NCBI GenBank assembly: GCA_030916975.1
Contig: JAUPVO010000048.1
Location: 1 to 8,436 of the forward strand
Direction: 5' to 3'
Source of the DNA: Patescibacteria group bacterium
GTDB taxonomy: Bacteria; Patescibacteriota; Minisyncoccia; Phycocordibacterales; UBA5272
Length of the DNA: 8,436 nucleotides
Shown here piece by piece: positions 1 through 4,837 of the stretch. A model generated the notes under the pieces. That model searched no databases. It worked only from the letters and a program-made list of their open reading frames with translations, and was not told the origin of the DNA. Each line of letters begins with the position of its first letter. The first letter of the stretch is position 1. A program made the translations under genes and the position numbers.

Positions 1-486
1 AACTCCATTTAAGGAGGCCATTAAAAGTGCAAATAAAGAAAAGACCCCAACAGATGTATTAAAAACAAAAAGAAGTCCTACGATAGCAAGTATAAATGAA
101 ACAATTTTTATCTTATCAATTTTTTCTGCCAAATATAAATAGCCAAAGATATATTGAATAATTAAATATGTGGTAAAGAAAACTAAACTAGCTATACCTA
201 CCCCAGAGTTTTGAAAAGCGTAATATAGTGGAGCCTGAGTAAAAACAACAAACAAAGAAAAAATAGTGAGAGGTTTATAATCACCCTTTTCAATTTTTAC
301 CCAACTCTTAAAATAAATACAAATCGGTATTAAGAATGCGAGCACAATAAGAGCTCTTATATATCCTTGGAAAAATATACCGAAGTCTTTACCAACAAGC
401 ACTGACCATATTCCATAACTGCCAAAAAGTATCGATGAGAGAAAAACAAGTAAAGACCCTTTTATTTGTTTAATGTCATTTAACAT
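1..486 (-). CDS. EamA/DMT-family transporter, N-terminal part (runs off window)
   Basis: Reading the minus strand from the ATG at 486 gives 162 uninterrupted codons to the window edge, so the C-terminal half is missing. The product is very hydrophobic, with about five membrane helices near residues 11-31, 38-58, 72-92, 96-118 and 127-143. The stretch 101-142, with Tyr107, Glu121 in LAEKI and a Gly137-containing helix, looks like the end of a first EamA repeat, the drug/metabolite transporter fold that normally has two five-helix repeats. Such carriers export small metabolites; the substrate cannot be read from sequence. No Shine-Dalgarno is visible. The start lies 11 nt beyond the CCA end of tRNA-Leu on the same strand, so the two are probably one transcript. 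Family is fairly sure, function open. Confidence 0.8.
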   Translation of the reverse strand, partial: MLNDIKQIKGSLLVFLSSILFGSYGIWSVLVGKDFGIFFQGYIRALIVLAFLIPICIYFKSWVKIEKGDYKPLTIFSLFVVFTQAPLYYAFQNSGVGIASLVFFTTYLIIQYIFGYLYLAEKIDKIKIVSFILAIVGLLFVFNTSVGVFSLFALLMASLNGV

Positions 487-497
487 ATACTTTTTTC

Positions 498-584
498 TGG
501 TGCCCAAGACAGGAGTTGAACCTGCACGAGATAATTCTCGCTACCACCTCAAGGTAGTGCGTCTACCAGTTCCGCCACCTGGGC
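498..584 (-). tRNA. tRNA-Leu(GAG), class II with CCA encoded
   Basis: On the minus strand the sequence folds into a full cloverleaf. The 7-bp acceptor GCCCAGG pairs with CTTGGGC (one G-U), followed by discriminator A and an encoded CCA at 500-498. The anticodon stem CTACC/GGTAG encloses loop TTGAGGT, anticodon GAG (window 548-550), reading CUC/CUU leucine codons. A long variable arm (CGAGA-ATTA-TCTCG, 5-bp stem) is the class II hallmark expected for leucine tRNA. The D region and a 5-bp T stem with TTCAACT loop are also in place. It is transcribed away from rpsB and lies just upstream of the transporter gene. Confidence 0.97.
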
Positions 585-597
585 TTTTAATTAGAGA

Positions 598-606
598 ATT
601 ATATCA
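598..606 (-). promoter_or_regulatory. Extended -10 promoter for tRNA-Leu
   Basis: On the minus strand this reads TGATATAAT, a perfect -10 hexamer (603-598) with an extended TGn. Transcription would begin near 591, about 7 nt before the mature tRNA. The -35 position (around 621-626) reads TTTATA, a weak match, as is common for extended -10 promoters. The same nine bases precede tRNA-Thr and serS. The rpsB promoter must lie in the same 53-bp gap but I cannot assign it confidently. Confidence 0.7.
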
Positions 607-623
607 TTTAATTTTTATTTTAT

Positions 624-629
624 AAAGGA
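624..629 (+). promoter_or_regulatory. Shine-Dalgarno of rpsB that decides the TTG start
   Basis: AAAGGA is separated by 8 nt from the TTG at 638, ideal ribosome-binding geometry. No comparable purine tract precedes the in-frame ATGs at 674 and 683. It is the only convincing Shine-Dalgarno among the gene starts in the window. Confidence 0.75.
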
Positions 630-637
630 ATAGACTG

Positions 638-1345
638 TTGCAAAAAACATTAAAAAATGTTAAAATACCGCTCATGTCAAATATGAATACAAGTGAATTA
701 ATGAAAGTAGGTGCGCATTATGGGTATACTCGTACAAGAAGACATCCATCAGCAAAACCTTTTGTAAAGTCCTCTACTAATGGAGTAGATTTTATTGATT
801 TGGAAAAAACAGAAGCTCAGATTGATGAAGCTGTTAAATTCCTAAAAACTGTTTTAGACGCTAATAAACAAGTTGTTTTCGTTGGTAGCAAACCAGAAAT
901 GAAACAAATTGTAAAAGAAATATCTTTAGCTGTTGGACAACCTTATATAGCGGATAGATATATCGGTGGAACTTTTACTAATTATCCACAGATCAGAAAA
1001 AGAATAGAGAAGCTTCATGATCTGTTAAAAAAGAAAGAGAATGGAGAGCTTAGCGTCTACACCAAAAAAGAGCAACTTTTAATACAAAAAGATATTGAAA
1101 GATTAGATAGGAACTTTGGAGGACTTACTAACTTAGAAGGTTTGCCAGGAGCTCTTATTATCGTTGATTCTAAAAAAGAATCTATGTGTGTTGATGAAGC
1201 CATTAGAATGAATATTCCTGTAGTGGCTCTTTGCAACACTGACTGTGATAATAAAGTCATTGATTATCCTATAGTAATTAACGAAGCAGCTCCTCAAGTT
1301 GTTCGTGCTTTACTTGAGAGCATTAAAACAATTTTTAATAAATAG
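638..1345 (+). CDS. rpsB: 30S ribosomal protein S2
   Basis: The 235-residue product is a component of the small ribosomal subunit, where S2 packs on the 16S rRNA near S1 and the mRNA exit side. Family hallmarks are visible: LMKVGAHYG near residues 21-29 (compare LLEAGVHFGH), an IDLEKT stretch at 53-58, VVFVGSK in the middle, IGGTFTN at 109-115, NLEGLPGALIIVDSKKE, and IPVVALCNTDC followed by the DYPI region near the C-terminus. Length is normal for S2. TTG is chosen because of the AAAGGA site 8 nt upstream; ATG at 674 would also leave a complete S2. The usual RWLGG motif reads RYIGG, a divergence at a well-conserved spot. tsf follows after 76 nt, the classic rpsB-tsf pairing. Confidence 0.97.
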   Translation: MQKTLKNVKIPLMSNMNTSELMKVGAHYGYTRTRRHPSAKPFVKSSTNGVDFIDLEKTEAQIDEAVKFLKTVLDANKQVVFVGSKPEMKQIVKEISLAVGQPYIADRYIGGTFTNYPQIRKRIEKLHDLLKKKENGELSVYTKKEQLLIQKDIERLDRNFGGLTNLEGLPGALIIVDSKKESMCVDEAIRMNIPVVALCNTDCDNKVIDYPIVINEAAPQVVRALLESIKTIFNK

Positions 1346-1366
1346 TTTTTTATCTTAACTAATAAA

Positions 1367-1375
1367 TGTTATACT
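1367..1375 (+). promoter_or_regulatory. Possible extended -10 promoter for tsf
   Basis: TGTTATACT carries TGn plus TATACT in the rpsB-tsf gap. Transcription would start near 1382, giving a leader of about 40 nt before the tsf ATG. The -35 region (about 1347-1352, TTTTTA) is poor. It would supplement read-through from rpsB. Confidence 0.45.
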
Positions 1376-1421
1376 GTTATTAGTATTAATTCACTTAAAA
1401 CTTATTTAAATTCTAGAATAT

Positions 1422-1862
1422 ATGGATACAATTAAACAATTACGTGAAGAGACTGGTTTATCATTCTCTCAAATCAAAAAAGCTTTGGACGAAGTTGGGG
1501 GAGATGTTGAAAAAGCTAGAGAAAAACTAAAAGAAATGTCTGCTTCTCAGGCAGAAAAAAAAGCAGATCGAGAGATTGCTGCTGGAGCAATAGGATCTTA
1601 TGTTCACAATACCAGAATAATGGGAGCGCAAGTAGTGCTTGGATGTGAGACTGATTTCGTTGCTAAGAATCCAGAATTTGTGATTTTGGCAGATAATATA
1701 GCTATGCACGCTGCAGCCATGAACCCAGAGAGTATTGAAGAGATGTTGGCTCAGGCTTATGTAAAAGATGGAGAAGTCACAGTGCAAGAACTTATTAATC
1801 AACATATACAAAAATTCGGAGAGAATTTAAAATTAGTACAAATGAATAGATTTTCTATTTAA
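1422..1862 (+). CDS. tsf: Elongation factor Ts, short form
   Basis: EF-Ts is the guanine nucleotide exchange factor that reloads EF-Tu with GTP in the cytoplasm. Residues 1-40 form the N-terminal UBA-like domain (IKQLREETGLSFSQIKKAL, then GGDVEKA). Residues 77-83 carry the signature TDFVAKN, followed by a helical core segment and the closing IQKFGENLKL stretch typical of the exchange core. At 146 residues it is about half the length of the E. coli protein (around 280) and shorter than the single-core Thermus form, so one core subdomain and the coiled-coil insertion appear absent. Start and stop look natural, and the adjacent rpsB supports the call. No Shine-Dalgarno is visible. The short form looks like genuine reduction, not a frameshift, because the C-terminal motif is intact. 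Confidence 0.95.
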   Translation: MDTIKQLREETGLSFSQIKKALDEVGGDVEKAREKLKEMSASQAEKKADREIAAGAIGSYVHNTRIMGAQVVLGCETDFVAKNPEFVILADNIAMHAAAMNPESIEEMLAQAYVKDGEVTVQELINQHIQKFGENLKLVQMNRFSI

Positions 1863-1883
1863 TTTGTCTAACTTTTAAAATAC

Positions 1884-2270
1884 ATGTTGCTATATATCTA
1901 TCTATTTTTAATATTTGTATTAATAGCATACGTATCTTTTGTGGTTTTACAAAATTACATTTATCTTTCCTCTAAAGAGTATTCTATTAATGCTGGATAT
2001 AATTCTTATTCTGTATTTAGGAATTCAATGAGAGCAACTTACAAATACTATTTTAAAAGACTAGCTAAAGCTTTTAGTTTTATTATTCATTATATAGAAT
2101 TTATTTTTATCAAAGCTGTGAATTGGGTTATTAATAGATTCGACTCGGCCTATGCTAGAATGATTAATAGATTTTTGGAAAAATCTGTATCCAATAAAAG
2201 TTATGTTAAATTTTTCTGGAAAGATCTCAAAGAATTCAAAAAAGAGATTGATTCCAAAAAAGATTTATGA
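1884..2270 (+). CDS. Small membrane protein of unknown function
   Basis: I do not recognise this 128-residue protein. Residues 2-24 form one strong membrane helix, followed by a Tyr/Ser-rich stretch (25-50). A long run (about 50-105) is rich in aromatic and basic residues with amphipathic character and may include a second membrane-associated helix near 64-82. The C-terminus is highly charged (Lys/Glu). It begins 21 nt after the tsf stop with no promoter seen between, so it is probably co-transcribed with tsf. It ends in TGA at 2268-2270, and those same three bases complete the extended -10 of the next promoter. No catalytic motif is visible. It is accepted as real from the operon position, the clean fit between tsf and tRNA-Thr, and the coherent composition. 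Confidence 0.75.
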   Translation: MLLYIYLFLIFVLIAYVSFVVLQNYIYLSSKEYSINAGYNSYSVFRNSMRATYKYYFKRLAKAFSFIIHYIEFIFIKAVNWVINRFDSAYARMINRFLEKSVSNKSYVKFFWKDLKEFKKEIDSKKDL

Positions 2271-2276
2271 TATAAT
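2248..2276 (+). promoter_or_regulatory. Promoter of the tRNA-Thr / thioredoxin / glycosyltransferase transcript
   Basis: TTGATT at 2248-2253, a 17-bp spacer, and TATAAT at 2271-2276 preceded by TGA (extended -10). Transcription would start near 2283, about 8 nt before the tRNA. This is one of the strongest promoters in the window and lies inside the 3' end of the preceding gene. Confidence 0.85.
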
Positions 2277-2290
2277 CCTTTTTACAGATT

Positions 2291-2363
2291 GCCACTTTAG
2301 CTCAGTTGGTAGAGCAACGGTTTTGTAAACCGTCGGTCGTCAGTTCGAATCTGACAAGTGGCT
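2291..2363 (+). tRNA. tRNA-Thr(TGT), CCA not encoded directly
   Basis: A complete cloverleaf is visible: acceptor GCCACTT/AAGTGGC (7 perfect pairs), D stem GCTC/GAGC, anticodon stem ACGGT/ACCGT with loop TTTGTAA, and T stem GTCAG/CTGAC with TTCGAAT. The anticodon TGT at 2324-2326 reads ACA threonine codons, and G1-C72, C2-G71, G35 and U36 match known threonine identity elements. The discriminator is T at 2363. The next bases are CCCACCA, so the expected CCA is not in register and must be added after cleavage. The next gene starts 13 nt downstream. Confidence 0.97.
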
Positions 2364-2376
2364 CCCACCAAGTATT

Positions 2377-3129
2377 ATGAAAATAGACTATAGCAGATAC
2401 TTGATATCTTTTATAATAACGATCTCTATCTTTGTTACAGCTTTTTACGTTTCTAATTTTTTTAATGATAAAAAAATTAATTCTATCAATAGTATAGGAG
2501 ACAATATAGCCATAGACATATTATCTAACGAAACCCAGTTCCTCTTAAAAGAAATATCTTGCACAGAAGATAATTTTAATCCAGTAGCTGGTCAGATTGG
2601 TGAGCTTGGGGATAGATTAACTTATGCTGAAGGAGAGCTCGGCAATGATAATAATAGAGTTCAATATCTTAAAAAGTATTATTCACTTTTGCAAATCAAA
2701 GATTATATAGTTGGCAAAAAAATAGCAGATAAATGTGGTAAAGCTAAAAAACCAATTTTTGTTATATACATGTATCCAAGCAAGCTAGATTGTCCTGATT
2801 GTGGTAAACAAGCTGTTGTACTTGCAGAGCTCCGTAAGATTTATCCTGAACTTAGAGTTTATACTTTTGATTCAGATTTGGATTTGATGCCAGTACAAAC
2901 CCTAAAAACCATATATGATATCAAAGCTACATCAACTTTCCCTATATTGGTGGTAGAAGATAAAGCTTATTATGGATATAAAGATTTGACAGAACTTAAG
3001 AAGCTTCTTCCTGACACGCTTAAAATAGCCACTTCAACTGATGCGACAAGTACACAAGCTTCTACTACAAAAGCCACAACATCTAGCAATATATCAAAAT
3101 ATTTAAAATCTAATACTAACAGTAATTAG
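2377..3129 (+). CDS. Membrane-anchored thioredoxin-fold protein with CPDC motif
   Basis: This 250-residue protein has an N-terminal membrane helix at residues 9-29. A charged, partly helical linker (30-125) follows, then a thioredoxin-like domain at about 126-212. That domain shows a beta strand (FVIYMYP), the redox motif Cys139-Pro-Asp-Cys142 on a helix start, and TFP with Pro189 in the cis-proline position before a strand. Cys62 and Cys120 lie in the linker and could form a second pair. The tail from about 217 is Ser/Thr/Ala/Asn-rich low complexity. With a short N-terminal anchor, the redox domain is probably outside the cytoplasm, where it could handle disulfides. Whether it reduces, oxidises or isomerises is not readable. 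It begins 13 nt after tRNA-Thr with no Shine-Dalgarno and ends 1 nt before the glycosyltransferase, implying co-transcription. Confidence 0.85.
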   Translation: MKIDYSRYLISFIITISIFVTAFYVSNFFNDKKINSINSIGDNIAIDILSNETQFLLKEISCTEDNFNPVAGQIGELGDRLTYAEGELGNDNNRVQYLKKYYSLLQIKDYIVGKKIADKCGKAKKPIFVIYMYPSKLDCPDCGKQAVVLAELRKIYPELRVYTFDSDLDLMPVQTLKTIYDIKATSTFPILVVEDKAYYGYKDLTELKKLLPDTLKIATSTDATSTQASTTKATTSSNISKYLKSNTNSN

Positions 3130-3130
3130 T

Positions 3131-4420
3131 ATGATGTTTGCAAATATAGATAGATTTTTCGAGATATTTTTATACCCTTTTATCTTCCTATCTTTATATT
3201 TTCAAGTGTTCATGCTTTACAATTTCTTTTCTAATAAGAAAAAAATGAAAGAGGAAGAAGATGATTTTCATCCTGATTTTTTCCCCTCAGTTACTTTTCT
3301 CTTGCCTGGTTGGAATGAAGGAGTTCACATCAAAACAACTATCGAGTCTATTCAGACTTTAGATTATCCAAAAGATAAAATAACTATTTTTTATTTGGAT
3401 AATAATAGTTCTGATAATACCAAAGAAATAATTGAAGATCTTCAATCAAAAGATAATAGAATAAAGTATATTTTTGAACTAAAACAGGGTAAACACAATG
3501 CTATGAATGCTGGTCTTGAGCATGTAAATACAGAATTGGTTGCCTGCCTTGATGTTGATTCTACTCTAGATAAAAGGGCCATGCTGGTAGCTGCGCAATA
3601 TTTTAAAGATGATCAAATCATGGCGCTCGCTAGCTGTATGCAGCTTCGTGATGTAAAAACTTTCTGGCAGAGAGCTCAAGTCATAGAATATTTATTATCA
3701 GTATTCTGGAGAAAAGCCTACAGCTCTGTAGATGCTATGCAAGTTATGCCGGGACCTTTTTCTGTTTTTAGGAAAAGAGTTTTTGAGGAGCTTGGTAATT
3801 ATAAAAAAGCCCATAATGCGGAAGATTTTGAGATGACAATTAGAATGCAAAGAGCTGGATATAGAATAGCTAATGCCCACAAAGCTTATGTTTATACAGT
3901 GGGACCAGATACTTTAAGGGGATTAATAAAGCAGAGAGTGAGATGGATAAGAGGATTTTTAGAGAATACTTGGGACAATAAGGATATGCTTTTTAATAAA
4001 AAATATGGAAACTTTGGTCTGTTCACATTACCTTTTGGAGTGATTTTTGTATTTTATGTTCTATACGCTGTTTCTTTTACTGTGATTAGAACGTTGCAGC
4101 TGATCTATATAAACATTCAGAATTATTTTGCTTTAGGCTGGCATATGCCCAATATTATACCAGAACAATTTGACCCATTTTATATTACGACTGACATACT
4201 TTTTGTTCAATCTATTTTTATTTTAACTATTTTGGCTATAGTTTTTGTTACTGCTAAAGGTATAACAGAAGACAAAAGACCTTTTGTTTTTAATTTTATA
4301 GTTTATCTTTTTATTTACCCTTTAGTTGCACCAGTATTTCTATTTGTAGCCACTTGGAAGTTCTTGGTAAAGTCAGAAAACAAATGGGTTTTGCAAGATA
4401 ATAAAGTTGTCAAAAGTTAA
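3131..4420 (+). CDS. Membrane family 2 glycosyltransferase, processive (cellulose/PNAG/hyaluronan-synthase) type
   Basis: The 429-residue protein has a membrane helix at about 10-33, a cytosolic GT-A domain (52-285) and three C-terminal membrane helices (about 295-325, 356-376, 385-411). GT2 motifs are in order: the nucleotide-binding strand VTFLLPGWNE at 54-63, YLDNNSSDNT, DVD at 141-143 (metal and UDP-sugar binding), the acceptor-site ED at 231-232 and QRVRW at 268-272. DxD, ED and QxxRW together mark processive synthases that polymerise a sugar and push the chain through their own membrane channel. It is shorter than BcsA and no PilZ-type domain is visible. Donor sugar and polymer are unknown; a single-sugar transferase remains possible. 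It may start at 3131 or at the next codon, also ATG. Coupling to the upstream thioredoxin-like gene is tight (1 nt). Confidence 0.92.
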   Translation: MMFANIDRFFEIFLYPFIFLSLYFQVFMLYNFFSNKKKMKEEEDDFHPDFFPSVTFLLPGWNEGVHIKTTIESIQTLDYPKDKITIFYLDNNSSDNTKEIIEDLQSKDNRIKYIFELKQGKHNAMNAGLEHVNTELVACLDVDSTLDKRAMLVAAQYFKDDQIMALASCMQLRDVKTFWQRAQVIEYLLSVFWRKAYSSVDAMQVMPGPFSVFRKRVFEELGNYKKAHNAEDFEMTIRMQRAGYRIANAHKAYVYTVGPDTLRGLIKQRVRWIRGFLENTWDNKDMLFNKKYGNFGLFTLPFGVIFVFYVLYAVSFTVIRTLQLIYINIQNYFALGWHMPNIIPEQFDPFYITTDILFVQSIFILTILAIVFVTAKGITEDKRPFVFNFIVYLFIYPLVAPVFLFVATWKFLVKSENKWVLQDNKVVKS

Positions 4421-4445
4421 AAATTAGTTTTTGTTAAAAAATATG

Positions 4446-4473
4446 TTGATTTTATATGAGCAAAGTGTATAAT
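4446..4473 (+). promoter_or_regulatory. Promoter of the 87-residue protein gene, predicted leaderless
   Basis: TTGATT at 4446-4451, a 16-bp spacer, and a consensus TATAAT at 4468-4473. The expected start of transcription, 6-7 nt after the hexamer, falls on or next to the A of the ATG at 4480, so the mRNA would have essentially no leader. The -35 hexamer is identical to that of the tRNA-Thr promoter. Confidence 0.8.
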
Positions 4474-4479
4474 TAATAT

Positions 4480-4743
4480 ATGAAAAAGATTAATTGGCAA
4501 GAAATATTTGTTCATGATATTGAGGTTGCGGCTTTTGTTATTGTCTCTTTGATGCTGGCCGCTAGTATTACTAGTTATGCTCTTGAAGAAACTGCCGCTG
4601 CCCCAAAACGAATTGTAACACCAGCAGTAAACCGTAACCCAGTTAACGTAGTACTTAAAGATGTAAACGGAGACGGAGTTAATGATTTGCTTTTGACTCA
4701 CGAGGATGGTCACAAAGAAGTAGTAATTACAGAACAGAAATAA
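4480..4743 (+). CDS. Small membrane or secreted protein with one calcium-loop (EF-hand/FG-GAP-like) motif
   Basis: The 87-residue protein has a polar N-terminus (1-15), a hydrophobic segment (16-34) and a short external part. TSYA-LEE at 31-37 could be a signal-peptidase site, although the acidic N-terminal region is atypical, so a permanent anchor is equally likely. Residues 61-69 read DVNGDGVND, matching the D-x-N-x-D-G-x-x-D calcium loop of dockerins, EF-hands and FG-GAP/VCBS repeats. The following LLLT and HKEVVIT strands resemble a single FG-GAP-type unit. Four of its six Asn codons are AAC, more C-ending than expected for such AT-rich DNA. It has its own strong promoter and is followed by a perfect inverted repeat, so it looks like an independent unit. 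No full protein family is recognised; calcium binding is inferred from the motif only. Confidence 0.78.
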   Translation: MKKINWQEIFVHDIEVAAFVIVSLMLAASITSYALEETAAAPKRIVTPAVNRNPVNVVLKDVNGDGVNDLLLTHEDGHKEVVITEQK

Positions 4744-4757
4744 TTTCTCTATAGAAT

Positions 4758-4798
4758 AAATTAATATTATTAGATAAAGCATCTAATAATATTAATTT
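4758..4798. repeat. Perfect 18-bp AT-rich inverted repeat with 5-nt loop
   Basis: Arms 4758-4775 and 4781-4798 are exact reverse complements around loop AAAGC. The core arm is TTAATATTATTAGAT. It lies 15 bp after the stop of the 87-residue protein gene and overlaps the -35 region of serS. It could be a weak terminator, an mRNA 3'-end stabiliser or an operator dyad. It has only one G-C pair and no separate U tract on its 3' side, so it is not a classic intrinsic terminator. Confidence 0.85.
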
Positions 4799-4802
4799 TA
4801 TG

Positions 4803-4811
4803 TGATATAAT
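4803..4811 (+). promoter_or_regulatory. Extended -10 promoter for serS
   Basis: TGATATAAT, identical to the tRNA-Leu and tRNA-Thr -10 elements. Transcription would begin near 4818, giving about 20 nt of leader, too short for a T-box or other riboswitch. The -35 position (4783-4788, CTAATA) is poor and lies inside the right arm of the inverted repeat. Confidence 0.7.
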
Positions 4812-4837
4812 GGGGAATAAATATTGGAATATTATAT

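Noticed and set aside
585..637. Defined rpsB promoter and S2-binding leader
   Set aside because: The 53-bp gap is so AT-rich that several -10-like strings fit on the plus strand (TATAAA at 621, TTATAT at 600), none with a good -35 or sensible leader length.
4416..4440. AAAAA-TTAG-TTTTT after the glycosyltransferase stop as a terminator
   Set aside because: The stem is only five A-T pairs, too weak to call; it may contribute but cannot be supported.
4417..4782. Open frame on the minus strand (121 codons, hydrophobic) across the 87-residue protein gene
   Set aside because: It is antisense to a gene with a consensus promoter and a recognisable calcium loop, spans the inverted repeat and intergenic DNA, and shows no domain. 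AT-rich DNA gives such frames by chance.
4744..4837. T-box or other riboswitch controlling serS
   Set aside because: The likely transcription start near 4818 leaves only about 20 nt of leader, and there is no T-box sequence or specifier stem; the dyad lies upstream of that start.
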